DNA of 64,000 nt from Levilactobacillus yonginensis (lineage in GTDB: Bacteria; Bacillota; Bacilli; Lactobacillales; Lactobacillaceae). The notes below the pieces were generated by a model. The model was not told the DNA's origin and made no database searches. It saw only the letters and a program-made list of their open reading frames with translations. Within the stretch, counting starts at the first letter, position 1, and each line of letters opens with the position of its first letter. The stretch covers positions 1,302,001 to 1,366,000 of the forward strand of contig NZ_OZ061549.1 in the NCBI RefSeq assembly GCF_964065165.1. The letters are read 5' to 3'. This document shows, one piece after another, positions 1-9,600 of this stretch. Position numbers and translations under genes: made by a program.

Positions 1-1095
1 GCTCCTCAACTTTACAAACATAACGGGTACTACTACTTGTTGATTGCAGCGGGCGGCACCGGCTACGGTCACGGCGTTGAGATTGGCCGTGCCAAGACAA
101 TCTTTGGCCCCTACGAATCCAATCCAACCGGCGAACCCATCATCACCTCATCCCCGCACCACCTATTCTCCTTGGGCGACCCGGATGCTGGGCACTTCGA
201 AATGTTTAACCCGAACTCTCTGATGCAAAAGGCGGGTCACGGCTCCCTCGTCCACACGCAAACGGACGAATGGTACGTCGCCCACCTGATGTCCCGCCCA
301 CTTCCTGGTCAGAAAAAGAATCCACTGGGTCGTGAGACTTCCCTGCAAAAGATGGAATGGACCGCTGGCGGCTGGCTAGAAATGGCCGATGGCAGCAACT
401 TAGCTAAGATGTCCTTTGAGGGATTAAAGAATATCCCGACTACTCAGTCGACCACTCAATTTGATATTGACGACGACTTTACTGGGGACACCTACGACGT
501 CCGGTTCATGACGCCGTACAGAACGCAAGCTCCCAGCTGGGTCAATACCACCGAAAATCCTGGTCACCTGCGAATTCACGGTCACAATTCATTCTTCTCA
601 CAGGTCAACCCCAGCATCATGGCAACCCGGGCCACCTCACTTGACTATACGGTCCAGACCAAGCTCACCTTCCACCCCGACCACTATTCAGAGACGGCCG
701 GACTGGGACTCTACTATGACTCTAACAACTGGCTGTACGCTCGTCTATGCCAGGATGATACCGAAGACCACACCGTGTTGCGCATCTTACAGGCCAAGTT
801 AGGCGACCGCGTCGATCACCTCTTTGATGAGGTCACGGTACCCGACGATACCGCTGAAATTCGACTGGACTACCACCAAGGGATTGCACAAATTTCCTAC
901 CGGCTAACCGCTACCACCGACTGGCAGCCATTAGGCGACAGCTTTGACGTCACCTACCTGTCCGACGAAGGCGTCAACGGGGCACCAGGCGAAATCGGTG
1001 GTTTCACGGCCCTGTTCAACTTCATTGGTGCCGTCGATGCCCACCAACTGCAGTCATTTGCTGACTTTGACTACTACACCGTCAAAAACCATTAA
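1..1095 (+). CDS. GH43 beta-xylosidase, C-terminal part (5' end outside window)
   Basis: The reading frame is open from base 1, so the gene starts before the window. The first visible residues, APQLYKHNGYYYLLIAAGGT, match the part of GH43 subfamily-11 beta-xylosidases that directly follows the catalytic acid Glu, which should lie just upstream (inference). The propeller end carries GHGSLVHTQTDEWYVAHLMS, also typical of that group. From about residue 145 the protein is a beta-sandwich of the GH43 C-terminal type (GLGLYYDSNNWLYARL). No signal peptide can be judged. Known role of the family: release of xylose, sometimes arabinose, from the non-reducing end of oligosaccharides, usually in the cytoplasm. 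The permease gene begins 17 bases after the stop, so uptake and cleavage are probably co-transcribed. Confidence 0.9.
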   Translation, partial: APQLYKHNGYYYLLIAAGGTGYGHGVEIGRAKTIFGPYESNPTGEPIITSSPHHLFSLGDPDAGHFEMFNPNSLMQKAGHGSLVHTQTDEWYVAHLMSRPLPGQKKNPLGRETSLQKMEWTAGGWLEMADGSNLAKMSFEGLKNIPTTQSTTQFDIDDDFTGDTYDVRFMTPYRTQAPSWVNTTENPGHLRIHGHNSFFSQVNPSIMATRATSLDYTVQTKLTFHPDHYSETAGLGLYYDSNNWLYARLCQDDTEDHTVLRILQAKLGDRVDHLFDEVTVPDDTAEIRLDYHQGIAQISYRLTATTDWQPLGDSFDVTYLSDEGVNGAPGEIGGFTALFNFIGAVDAHQLQSFADFDYYTVKNH

Positions 1096-1112
1096 GAAAG
1101 AGGCATTCAATT

Positions 1113-2348
1113 ATGAATAAAACGACAATCTCTCTCAAACGACTGATTCCGGGGTTAATCATCGGCCCCGCCAGTTGGCTCGGTCCTTACATTGTCATGA
1201 ACAGTCTGTTCCTACCAGCGTTGATTCAACACTTCAACGCTACCCACAAAGTTGAACTAGTCGCTCTATTCTCAACCTGCGGGATGATTGTGGCAGCACT
1301 GTCTAATATGATTGCTGGCGCCCTGTCGGATAAAACGAAATCTCGATTCGGAAAACGAGCCCCTTGGTTACTGGGTGGTGCCTTCGTCTTCATGCTAGCC
1401 ATGATTGCGGCCTCCTTCTCACCCAACATTCCGGTACTTCTAACAGCCTGGATGATTGGTCAAGCGGCCCTCAACTTCATCGTGGCTCCCATGGTAGCCT
1501 GGATTGACTTCGCTCCTAAGGATGGGCGGGGGACGGCTTCCTCCGCTTACGGTGGTTTAGGGATGGCCCTGGGGAACAACGGTTTCAACGTAGTTGGTGC
1601 CATGTTTCTCAGCCAGTACCGGCTTGGGTTCATCATTTTTGGGATCATCACCTTTATTGGGGTTGCCATCGCGGCTTTTATCGTCCATGAACCCTCTAAC
1701 TTAGACGAAAAGCTTGAAGAAAAAGCGCCTAAGCCAAAATTAACGCTAAAGGACGCTGCTTCAATCTTCCCCCGCTGGTCGATTGGCCGGGACTACTACC
1801 TGGCCCTAATTGCTAAGCTGTTCCAAGGGGTCGGTAACTTTGCCATCACCGGATACATTCTCTACATCATGACCGACTTTCTTCACCGGGGCAGCCAGAC
1901 CCAATCCTCCATTCAATTGATCAACTTGATTATGCTAATTTTCGGTGTCTTCATGGGTTTCGTTGCTGGACCCGTTTCCGACAAATTTAAAATCTTAAAA
2001 CTGCCCGTTGGATTCTCCACGCTATTTCTGGCCCTAGCAGCCCTAATGTTGTTCTTCTTCCGTGACACGTTTGGCATCATCACCTACGCCCTCGCTGCCG
2101 GAATTGGAATGGGGATGTGGAATTCCCTGGATAACTTACTGAACTTGGAAGTTATTCCTGATCAAAACCGGGTCGCTTTCTTCCTGGGGGTTTACAACCT
2201 TGGGAACACGATTACCCAAGCAATCGCTCCCGTCCTCGCGGCAGCTGTAATCTCCCTCTTCGGGTACTCCGGTATCTTCATCGTTTCCTTCGTCTTCTCC
2301 CTGATTGGTGGGATTTTAATCCTAGGCATAAAATCAGTTAAACGGTAA
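1113..2348 (+). CDS. MFS/GPH-type sugar permease, probably for xylosides
   Basis: A 411-residue membrane protein with about twelve hydrophobic segments. After the second segment it has an MFS-like loop (GALSDKTKSRFGKRAPWLLG), and in the C-terminal half a matching VSDKFK loop. This is the layout of glycoside-pentoside-hexuronide and related major facilitator symporters. The ribosome site GAAAGAGG lies 10 bases before the ATG, directly behind the beta-xylosidase gene, so xylo-oligosaccharides or another pentoside are the likely cargo (inference from context). The central loop (DEKLEEKAPKPK) is charged and cytoplasmic. Substrate cannot be read from the sequence. Confidence 0.85.
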   Translation: MNKTTISLKRLIPGLIIGPASWLGPYIVMNSLFLPALIQHFNATHKVELVALFSTCGMIVAALSNMIAGALSDKTKSRFGKRAPWLLGGAFVFMLAMIAASFSPNIPVLLTAWMIGQAALNFIVAPMVAWIDFAPKDGRGTASSAYGGLGMALGNNGFNVVGAMFLSQYRLGFIIFGIITFIGVAIAAFIVHEPSNLDEKLEEKAPKPKLTLKDAASIFPRWSIGRDYYLALIAKLFQGVGNFAITGYILYIMTDFLHRGSQTQSSIQLINLIMLIFGVFMGFVAGPVSDKFKILKLPVGFSTLFLALAALMLFFFRDTFGIITYALAAGIGMGMWNSLDNLLNLEVIPDQNRVAFFLGVYNLGNTITQAIAPVLAAAVISLFGYSGIFIVSFVFSLIGGILILGIKSVKR

Positions 2349-2376
2349 GTAATTAACTTTAAAAAAGAGCATTTAT

Positions 2377-2417
2377 AAGGTCATTCGTTTGGTTAATCTT
2401 GCCAAGCGAATGACCTT
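2377..2417. terminator. Hairpin after the xyloside operon
   Basis: An 11-bp perfect stem (AAGGTCATTCG with CGAATGACCTT) around a 19-base loop lies 29 bases after the permease stop. There is no T-run on the + side, so termination may be weak or need other factors. Between it and the next gene at 2655 I see no further feature. Confidence 0.5.
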
Positions 2418-2654
2418 TCGCCTTACACCGTATTTAGTTGTCTGTTGTTGGCGAATCCATTATAAATAGCCCAACTAAATCCTATCGGCAATAACCATGT
2501 TGCATCACAATCAGCAGGCAGAACTTCTGCCCCCTGGCGTGCACTCAGTTTACCTGCACAGTTGTTGGTTACACCTGACTTGTCAACACATTGACGGCTA
2601 ACCAAGTTATCGTTAAACTTATCTACATGCTAAATTAGGGAGACGAATGCACAT

Positions 2655-3407
2655 ATGGAATGGGTTACGTTAGTTGTCATTGGATTTTTAGTCGGATTAC
2701 TGGTGATTTCTACCGGTGGTGGCGGGGCAGCCATTTACTTGGGAATTCTAACCAGTGTTTTTGGCCTCGCCCCGGCTGTGGCCGCGTCGACCTCACTAGT
2801 GACGGCCTTTCCATCCCTGATTGTTGGTGCGTACGGCCACTACCGGACTGGCCAAATTCATTTCAAAGTCGGTAATCAAATGTTAATAACGGCAATTCCC
2901 GCTACGGTGGTGGGAGCCTTGATTGCGCCCTACATTCCTAACCGCCCATACACTTGGATCGTGGCAATCATTCTAACCGGACTGGGTGTCCAGATTCTAG
3001 TCAAACGGTTTCTCAGTCATAGCGACCGACCCGCTAAACACCAGACCGCGCAAGCCGCCACGTATGGTGTGATTAGCGGTATTTTGGTCGGCGTTGCTGG
3101 TTTAAGCGGTGGTGGACCCATTATTGCCGGACTATTGGTCCTGGGCTTAGATATGCTCCCAGCGGCCGCGACGTCGTCCTACGTTTTAGTGGGAACATCC
3201 CTGTTTGGCCTAATTTTCCACCTCTCTGCTAACAACATTGACTGGTCGATTGGTCTCAGCCTGATGATTGGTGCGGTAGTCGGGGCATTCTGTGCACCGC
3301 GGCTGTTGGCCCACGTCAATCCGACTAAGCTTAACGACTACGCCAAACCGTTCATCGGTGTCATGCTGCTGTTCATGGGCGTGCGGATGGTCTTGCCATT
3401 GTTCTGA
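2655..3407 (+). CDS. TSUP (TauE/SafE) family permease
   Basis: A 250-residue protein with about eight membrane segments and two related halves. Each half opens with a glycine-rich motif (STGGGGAAIYLG near residue 21; GLSGGGPIIAG near 150), the signature of the TSUP/TauE-SafE family. These permeases move sulfonates, sulfite or other small organosulfur or C2 anions; the substrate here is unknown. GGGAGA sits 11 bases before the ATG. An earlier ATG at 2647 is out of frame and ends quickly, so 2655 is the start. It stands alone; a second family member lies at 59412-60257 but is paired with DUF1634. Confidence 0.85.
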   Translation: MEWVTLVVIGFLVGLLVISTGGGGAAIYLGILTSVFGLAPAVAASTSLVTAFPSLIVGAYGHYRTGQIHFKVGNQMLITAIPATVVGALIAPYIPNRPYTWIVAIILTGLGVQILVKRFLSHSDRPAKHQTAQAATYGVISGILVGVAGLSGGGPIIAGLLVLGLDMLPAAATSSYVLVGTSLFGLIFHLSANNIDWSIGLSLMIGAVVGAFCAPRLLAHVNPTKLNDYAKPFIGVMLLFMGVRMVLPLF

Positions 3408-3491
3408 AATGAATCACTTTACTGGTGAGCGGCTGTGATGGCTACTCACTTTTTTATTGTCATTTTATACCTTTTATATCCCCGTCTAATT

Positions 3492-3706
3492 GCCGCCTCC
3501 GGTCGTCAGGGTGGGGGCCGCCGGTTTCCAGGAGTGGTGCCAGCTGTGTCGATGGTGTTAAGCTGGACGCTTGGACTTTCCCAGTTTTACAGCATGGGGC
3601 GAGCCCGGAGACGCGTTGAGTTTCACGTGGCTTCAAGTCGAGGTGGGAGACCGCTCTTTGGCTCACGCCGGCCCCACAGCCGGTACCAATCCTGGAAACT
3701 GGAGGC
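3492..3706 (+). repeat. Cloverleaf repeat, copy A (forward)
   Basis: One of at least twelve dispersed elements. Terminal inverted repeats pair TTTCCAGGAGTGGTGCC with its near-complement at the far end. Inside are CTGTGTCGATGGTGTT on the left, CCCCACAGCCGG on the right, and three arms. Arm 1 pairs TGTTAAGCTGG with CCCAGTTTTACA and has a T-T mismatch; arm 2 has GGAGACGCG against CGTGGCTTC with an A-G mismatch. It lies between convergent genes. Short reading frames across it are not genes. Confidence 0.8.
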
Positions 3707-3715
3707 AGACAACGC

Positions 3716-3751
3716 AACAAAAAACGTGAACACTCAGAAAAGTGTTCACGT
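3716..3751 (-). terminator. Terminator of the choice-of-anchor-A gene
   Basis: An 11-bp perfect stem (ACGTGAACACT with AGTGTTCACGT) is followed by T6 on the minus strand. The + side reads TCTTTTAG, so it may also stop transcripts from the TSUP gene. Confidence 0.85.
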
Positions 3752-3822
3752 CTTTTAGATCAATTTAAATTGTCGAAACGTGCGCCAGTAGGCAGCTAGC
3801 TAACCGCCTTCTGACTTACTCT

Positions 3823-5859
3823 TTAGTTGCGACGTTTGCGCCGAACAACCGCGGTTCCCAGCAAACTTGTTGCCAGTGCCAATCCTAAGACTTGGGCCCA
3901 GTTACCCTTAGCTTCACCAGTTTGTGGTAAGCCATCGGCCAAGCCTAATGCTGCCAAAATCTGTTGCCGAACGGATTCCAGTTGTGCGACCAATGCCGTG
4001 TTGCCCTCAGCCCGCGCCTTAGCAATTGCTGCGTCGACTTGGTTCAGAAGTGCTTCTTCAGCGGCCGTATTGCCTTCTTGTTCGAAGTCGATCAGGTCAT
4101 CCTCAAACTCTTCCGCCATGTCCTCGGTGTACTCTGGGTGTTCGTGTTCATAATTCAAATCTTCGTCGCCACCATTGGCTTCTTCACCCGGTTCGCTTGG
4201 CGTTTCAACATCTGGCGTCTCAACGTCAGGAGATTCTGTGTCAGGAACTTCGATACCGGGAACTTCTGGTTCAGGCTCGTCAATGTCAATGTCACCATCA
4301 CCATCGCCCTCATCCGTATCCTTGTCCTCTTCTGAATTATCTTGCAGGTCCCACCGGTGAGTTTCGGCCTTCACAACAACCTTATCCGCAATAATGTTCC
4401 CATCAATGTTTTGGTTAGCGATAACCGTTGCGGATGGCGCTAAAATGCTACCTTGGAACGGTGCGTTGATGTTAATATCACCGGTAAATTGTTTGTCACT
4501 AGCGGTACTGTCATAGAAGTTCCACAGCAAGTGGTTATCTCCAAAGTGTTCCGTTTCTTGGTTATCCCGGTCACTACCGTCACTGTACTTAATTCTGATT
4601 TGTGAGTTCACAGTGTAGTCTTCGGCACCACCAGTATCCACATTGATAATAATCGTGGTCCCGGTATCCTCAGGAGACAGGCCCTTGATAGTCAGTGGTG
4701 TGTTCCCGGCCAGAACGTCTGGCGATAGATTAATGACAATTCGGTTATCAGCATCTGGCTTCAAATCACTGACATCGATGACCCGGTTGTTTTGGTCAGC
4801 GAAGTCACTAGACGTGTAGCTGGCTTCACTCTTCCGGTTAGCCAACGACTCATTGACCTGTTTCAATTTAGCAAATTCTTCATCAAAGTCAATGTAAGTC
4901 TGGCCCATCTGGTCTTGATAAACTTCAGATGACAGCAGGTGGTCAATGTAAGTTCCGTTAACCATGGGCCGGTTAGGATTGCTGACGTCAATTTCTACGC
5001 CCTGACCAAAGACGACTTTGTTGACCCGGGTATCCCCAGCCGAAACGAAGGAACTGCCAGCAATATTGGTGATGTTTTGTATGTAAGAAATATCTTTGTC
5101 CAACAATTCTTCAATGATGTTCGTCCCAAAGTTGACGTTCCCAATCAGGTTTTGAACAGCAACGTTCCCGTTGGTGTGGGTGTTTAACTCGGCTTCGCGA
5201 GCAAATATGTGGAATTGTGAAGATACCCCCAGGATGTTATTCAAGTCAGGATAATCATCGTATACGCTCCCACCAGCCTGGATACCCTCAGCACCAGTTG
5301 GCGTCAACGCCGTCGTAACGATCGTTTGATTGGCAATCTTGGCCAACGCCTTAGTTAAGGCTGCCCGGGCCTTGGCGGCTGCCGCAGCTTTAGCAGCAGC
5401 TGTCTGCGTACTCGTACTATTAGTTGCAGGAGCAGTGGTGGTCGTTGATGGATTCGTAGGTGCCTTAGCGACTGGTGCTGATTTCAGTAAACCAGCACGA
5501 GACTTTTTCATCTGGTTGTTGGTTACTTGTGAGCCATCTTGCTTAGAACCATTAACTTTATCTTGATCAGAATTAGAATCGCTCTTCTGGTCAGTCCCTT
5601 TACCTGAGTCGTTCTTTTGCTGACCGTCTTCCAGTTCTGAACCGGCTTTGCTCTGATCCTGAGCAGGCTGGTCCTTGTCCCCAGCTGGTGCCCCTTCGGA
5701 CTCACCGGCCACCTTCGTGATTCCGTCCGCAGCGGCTGGTTGGGTAGCAGCCTGAGCCGTTACCGCGGTGCCGGCGCCTAAGGCTAGAATTGTTGCACAA
5801 GCAAAGACCCACTTACGGCCTGCCTTATACATCTTAAAATGCGTCCGTTTCATTTCCAT
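3823..5859 (-). CDS. Wall-anchored choice-of-anchor-A domain adhesin-like protein
   Basis: A 678-residue surface protein. It begins with a KxYKxGKxW-type signal peptide (FKMYKAGRKWVFACATILAL, cleavage near AQAA at about residue 37). A polar, Lys/Asp/Gln/Ser-rich spacer runs to about residue 170. A choice-of-anchor-A domain follows at about 205-500 (FHIFAREAELNTHTNGNVAV, then FQGSILAPSATVIANQNIDG). A Glu/Pro/Asp-rich stalk with repeated PDVETP-like units leads to the sorting signal LPQTGE near residue 644, a membrane segment and RRKRRN. It is therefore expected to be fixed to peptidoglycan by sortase. The ligand is unknown. ATG at 5853 is an alternative start. First of five surface-protein genes; its own terminator follows. 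Confidence 0.88.
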   Translation of the reverse strand: MEMKRTHFKMYKAGRKWVFACATILALGAGTAVTAQAATQPAAADGITKVAGESEGAPAGDKDQPAQDQSKAGSELEDGQQKNDSGKGTDQKSDSNSDQDKVNGSKQDGSQVTNNQMKKSRAGLLKSAPVAKAPTNPSTTTTAPATNSTSTQTAAAKAAAAAKARAALTKALAKIANQTIVTTALTPTGAEGIQAGGSVYDDYPDLNNILGVSSQFHIFAREAELNTHTNGNVAVQNLIGNVNFGTNIIEELLDKDISYIQNITNIAGSSFVSAGDTRVNKVVFGQGVEIDVSNPNRPMVNGTYIDHLLSSEVYQDQMGQTYIDFDEEFAKLKQVNESLANRKSEASYTSSDFADQNNRVIDVSDLKPDADNRIVINLSPDVLAGNTPLTIKGLSPEDTGTTIIINVDTGGAEDYTVNSQIRIKYSDGSDRDNQETEHFGDNHLLWNFYDSTASDKQFTGDININAPFQGSILAPSATVIANQNIDGNIIADKVVVKAETHRWDLQDNSEEDKDTDEGDGDGDIDIDEPEPEVPGIEVPDTESPDVETPDVETPSEPGEEANGGDEDLNYEHEHPEYTEDMAEEFEDDLIDFEQEGNTAAEEALLNQVDAAIAKARAEGNTALVAQLESVRQQILAALGLADGLPQTGEAKGNWAQVLGLALATSLLGTAVVRRKRRN

Positions 5860-6380
5860 ATCGAATTATCCCTACCTTTCGCATTAAACTCCGTCTTTAT
5901 TTTCTCTCTCTCGTGGGGAACATTCAACATCAAACGGAAATTATTTTACTTAAAAACTACTCATTAATGCGGTAGTTTACCATAATGACGAATGTGGATA
6001 GAAATAATGAAGCACTTTGTCATGATTTTCCAGTTTTATCAACCAAGTTTCAATATAATTTCAGCAATTGGCCCTCCACCAGACAGACTTTCAATATGAC
6101 GTGAAAACCAACCATTTCTAGGAAACAGCCTCCCGCTTAAAACTTCTATGTGATTTGGTAAACAACTGTTTGCCGTAACCGTCAGCCAAACTGACAGCCA
6201 CTCCCACTTAAAATAGCGGACACAATTTATATCGGTTACGTTAGGACAGGTAGAATATGACATGAACTCAGCGGCTACCCCAATAAACTTGGCAAAATTT
6301 TCAAAGGATCTACAACTTAACAAAATGACTGATCATGCTTAATTCATCAGGCCTACACGTTCAGATTCAGGTGTCATGTA
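5860..6380. other. Intergenic region upstream of the anchor-A gene
   Basis: AT-rich DNA without a convincing gene. A 94-codon minus frame at 6039-6323 has no ribosome site and no recognisable protein character. The promoter of the anchor-A gene must lie in the first 150 bases, but I cannot fix its boxes. Confidence 0.4.
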
Positions 6381-6568
6381 ACCGCAGGCAGCCAGGGATG
6401 GCACCCACTGTGTCGACAGTGTTGGTTGGCATTTTTAGCCAGCCTACAGCGTGGGACGTGCTGAAAGACTTGGCGGGCTTACCAAGGCTTTCCGCCGAGG
6501 ATAAAGACCGCCCTTTGGCTTTATCCGGTCCCCACAGTGCGGTACCATCCCTGGCTGCCGAAGGCGGC
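6381..6568 (+). repeat. Cloverleaf repeat, copy B (forward)
   Basis: Terminal inverted repeats GGCAGCCAGGGATGGCACC and GGTACCATCCCTGGCTGCC. Arm 1 pairs TGTTGGTTGGC with GCCAGCCTACA (T-T mismatch). Arm 2 pairs AAAGACTTGG with CCAAGGCTTT (A-G mismatch). Arm 3 pairs GGATAAAGACC with GGCTTTATCC (A-G mismatch). It lies between the terminator of the LRR gene and the anchor-A gene. Confidence 0.85.
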
Positions 6569-6583
6569 AATCATAGCTACCCA

Positions 6584-6614
6584 ATCAAAAAAGGGTGGAA
6601 GTAAGCTCCCACCC
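6584..6614 (-). terminator. Terminator of the LRR/MucBP gene
   Basis: GGGTGGGAG pairs with TTCCACCC on the minus strand and is followed by T6, directly after the gene's stop. Confidence 0.85.
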
Positions 6615-6631
6615 TCAAACATAGTTTAAAT

Positions 6632-8878
6632 TTAGTTACGACGCTTGTTCTTAAAGCCAGCTAAACCAAGACCGCTGACCAATACGGCTAATCCAGCGGC
6701 GACAATACCAGCAACGGATTTGTCACCCGTTTGTGGCAACGTGGCCTTCGCAGCAGCCTTAGCCGGTTGTTCACCTGACTTAGGGCTAGCTGCTAGGTTA
6801 ACCTTAGCAGCCGCTGCACCCTTTTGGACACTAGCAGCAGTTGCCGTAGCAGCTGATTGGCCGCCCTTGTTAACGACTGCAGCCGCACCGCCAGTAGTCA
6901 CCGTAGCAACAGGCGCTTTGGGGTCTTTAATTGGGTTATCTGTAACGATGGTAGCACCATCACCACCGTTAGCCAGCTGGTTGTAACTGAAGGTAACCGT
7001 TGAACCATTAGCTGAGTACGTACCACTAGCAACACCGGATCCCGCGACCTGGTAACCGTCAATTTTATCAGCGGTGACGTTGTACGTATCGCCGACGTTC
7101 CCAGTCTGAACGTGCTGACTGATAACCTTACCATCTTGGTCAACGTTGACGATGGTGACCGTCCCCGTCGTCGTTCCAGGCGTTGGGTCGACAGGGTTAA
7201 CTGGGTCCACCGGCGTAACCGGTTTGACCGTCTTGTCGTTCGTCAACTGGAAGGTGACGTAAGCAGAGTAGTGTGAACCAGCAGGGCCTTTAACCACGAT
7301 GGTGTAGTACCCATCCCGGGTGTTGGCGTTGGCAACCAGTTGGTCACCCTTGATGGCAACGTCGCTAGCAGCGTCATCCATGCTGGCCAGATCCGTTTGT
7401 GAAACTGGGGCTGTTTCCGAATAGTTAACGGAAGCAATGGTTCCCTTCAAAGATGGGTCAATGGTGCTAGCTGTATCGAATTTGAATCCGATACCAGCAC
7501 CCGTCACTGGGTTGAAAGTGTATTTTCCGTTGTAAACCGTGACAGGTTGACCAGTAAGCGTTTGATCCTGGGAATAGTACGTCTGTTGGGCAGTTGGCAC
7601 AATCCCCACTGTGAGGTGGTTGTTCCATGAACTAAGCTGATTGTTTCCAATGATTGGTGCCGAGATATCGCCACTAAAGTTGTTGTACACAATGTTAACA
7701 TCCGCGTTAATTTTAGAAACGTTCTCCATGCCACCGCTTAACTGGTTATATGCCAGGACTAAAATATCTAGTTTTGGCAAGTAACTGTAATCTGGAATGT
7801 CGCCAGTCAACTTGTTGTTCCACAGATTCAAGTTTTGAATATTTAGATTGTTATGCAGATCTGGTAACTGACCCACTAAACCGGCACCGTCAAGTGACAG
7901 AAAACCTAAGTTAGGATTCTTATCAAAGCGACTCTGGATAAATTGATCTGGCGTAATATTCCAGTTAGCTGGTGCATCATCTGGGTAGACCAACGTAAAG
8001 CCCGCCAAGTTTGGTGCAAACGAGAAGTTAGGAATCGTTGCCGGGTCAACGTCGGCATTTTCCAAATCAACGCTAGTCAAACCCGTAAAGTACTGTAAAC
8101 CGGTCAAATCTTTAATCTGCTCTTTTTTATCCGTGCTATTAGTAAGAATATCATTCAATCCGACCCGGAACCCAGTCCATGCATAGAGTGACCAGTCTTC
8201 AACCTTGTATTGACTCCCCCACTGTTGTTCAAAGCAGGCTTCAAGCGCGTGCCGTAAAGCTGGATCAGGCATCCAGACCGACGCATTAACACCCTGAATC
8301 TTAGAGACATCGGTTGGTAGGGTCGGCGCAACGACGGCGTTACCCCGTAATAAGTCAGCCCGACTAGCAACTGGGGCCTGAATTGTCTTAACGTCTGAGG
8401 TCACTTGATTGTCCTGCTTAACGTCTGTTTCCGGTTGAACGGATTCTTCAGCAACCTGCCGCTTAGGAGCTTCTTGTTTAGGCGCAACCTTTTGCCCATT
8501 ACTTTGGTTTTCTTGTGATTGGTCAACGGGTTCTTGAACATCTTTTTGACCAGATTGTTCACCGAGTGATTGTTTGTCTTTTTCATTGGAAGCGCCATCA
8601 TTTCCCTGACCAGCGGACTGTTCCTGTTGCTTAGCCGGTCCCTCAGAGTCGTTTGGTTGTTCACCCTGTACACTGCCATCAGAAGTAGCGGCCGGTTCAC
8701 TCACTTTGGCAACCGGTGCAGCATCACCAGTGTCAGTGTCCGCCTGAGCAGACACACTAACCCCCGCCACGCCAAGTCCTAAGCCCAGCACAGTCATGCA
8801 ACAGTAAACCCAGTGTTTGCCTGCCTTGTAACTCTTATAATGTTCTTTAGTTTCCCCTAAAACTGTTTGATTCCGCAT
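6632..8878 (-). CDS. Wall-anchored leucine-rich-repeat protein with MucBP domain
   Basis: A 748-residue surface protein. KxYKxGKxW signal peptide (HYKSYKAGKHWVYCCMTVLG, cleavage near SAQA). A Gln/Glu/Asp-rich spacer runs to about residue 165. The cap starts VWMPDPALRHALEACFEQQW, followed by irregular leucine-rich repeats (GLQYFTGLTSVDLENADV, NIQNLNLWNNKLTGDIPD). Beyond is a beta-rich region and one MucBP-like domain (VTIVNVDQDGKVISQHVQTG) at about 565-625. An Ala/Lys-rich stalk leads to LPQTGD near 714, a membrane helix and KNKRRN. MucBP and LRR domains suggest mucus, matrix or polysaccharide binding; the ligand is not visible. Start fixed by GAGGAGG seven bases upstream. It is a paralogue of the gene at 11348-13477. 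Confidence 0.88.
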   Translation of the reverse strand: MRNQTVLGETKEHYKSYKAGKHWVYCCMTVLGLGLGVAGVSVSAQADTDTGDAAPVAKVSEPAATSDGSVQGEQPNDSEGPAKQQEQSAGQGNDGASNEKDKQSLGEQSGQKDVQEPVDQSQENQSNGQKVAPKQEAPKRQVAEESVQPETDVKQDNQVTSDVKTIQAPVASRADLLRGNAVVAPTLPTDVSKIQGVNASVWMPDPALRHALEACFEQQWGSQYKVEDWSLYAWTGFRVGLNDILTNSTDKKEQIKDLTGLQYFTGLTSVDLENADVDPATIPNFSFAPNLAGFTLVYPDDAPANWNITPDQFIQSRFDKNPNLGFLSLDGAGLVGQLPDLHNNLNIQNLNLWNNKLTGDIPDYSYLPKLDILVLAYNQLSGGMENVSKINADVNIVYNNFSGDISAPIIGNNQLSSWNNHLTVGIVPTAQQTYYSQDQTLTGQPVTVYNGKYTFNPVTGAGIGFKFDTASTIDPSLKGTIASVNYSETAPVSQTDLASMDDAASDVAIKGDQLVANANTRDGYYTIVVKGPAGSHYSAYVTFQLTNDKTVKPVTPVDPVNPVDPTPGTTTGTVTIVNVDQDGKVISQHVQTGNVGDTYNVTADKIDGYQVAGSGVASGTYSANGSTVTFSYNQLANGGDGATIVTDNPIKDPKAPVATVTTGGAAAVVNKGGQSAATATAASVQKGAAAAKVNLAASPKSGEQPAKAAAKATLPQTGDKSVAGIVAAGLAVLVSGLGLAGFKNKRRN

Positions 8879-8908
8879 GATTTTTTCCTCCTCGTGAAAT
8901 GTGTGATT

Positions 8909-8917
8909 CCCTAGTAA
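8909..8917 (-). promoter_or_regulatory. Shared leader motif TTACTAGGG
   Basis: On the sense strand TTACTAGGG lies 30 bases before the start codon, between a TATAAA-like box and the GAGGAGG site. The identical nine bases occur in the leaders of the surface genes at 11348-13477 and 14014-16113. Confidence 0.4.
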
Positions 8918-9600
8918 CCGCCGATGTCACCTTGAGGTGGTCTATTACGTCAATATGTACTTGTCTACTTTATAATCCTATCTTCCGGGTCCTTCACCAC
9001 ATTTTTTGTAATGTGGGCAAAGAACCTTACAGCTTCATTATAGCCTGATAAATATTTTTTTCAATACGAATTATAAATATCCATAACAAAACTAATGTAA
9101 AACCGTTTTGGGGGACAAAAATGGCGGGGTGCCAGGTGATATACGTTAAGGTTGGCTTTCCAAAATTCCCAGTTTAACTTAGCTGAAGGTTAGACTTATC
9201 GGCTACTAGTCCCCCAGGTGGCACCGTTTCATGAAGCTTGTCATAAACCCAAGTAATACCGATTGAACCATCAAGTCCTATTTGTTAATTTAAAAAACAT
9301 TTAGTCCCACTTTGCCCATCAACATATCTGACAATTATACTTAAACTGTCTGCCACTTTAAGTTGGTTCCCTGGCGTTAAATTTGAGCTACTATTTTCGC
9401 ATTTTTGATAAAATCAGCGAATTGTGAACGGCAATTTAACTCAGGTATCTTCCAAAATGCCAGAGTCACTTTGAACAATTAAATTTAATTTCCGTTATCG
9501 ACTAACACCGTGTAAATAAAAAATATTGTCTTATATTTTATTTTGTGCAAAAATCATTTATAACACCGACGTAACACATTCTGAAAGACGGGGTAAAATT
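8918..9600. other. Divergent intergenic region between two surface genes
   Basis: About 680 AT-rich bases with the promoters of both flanking genes. At 9128-9233 imperfect inverted ends (GGTGCCAGGTG and CCAGGTGGCACC) may be a decayed repeat. No gene seen. Confidence 0.35.

Noticed and set aside
3435..3758. Open frames of 60-110 codons across the cloverleaf copies (also at 6335-6604, 39718-39924, 47029-47269 and others)
   Set aside because: They exist because the GC-rich repeat lacks stops; no ribosome sites, no protein-like composition, and the frame differs from copy to copy.
6039..6323. A 94-codon minus-strand frame upstream of the anchor-A gene
   Set aside because: No ribosome binding site, unusual composition with many Cys and Trp, and it occupies the likely promoter region.
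9128..9233. Possible further cloverleaf copy
   Set aside because: Ends GGTGCCAGGTG and CCAGGTGGCACC match only over seven bases in the right sense, and no three-arm layout with the family mismatches could be found.
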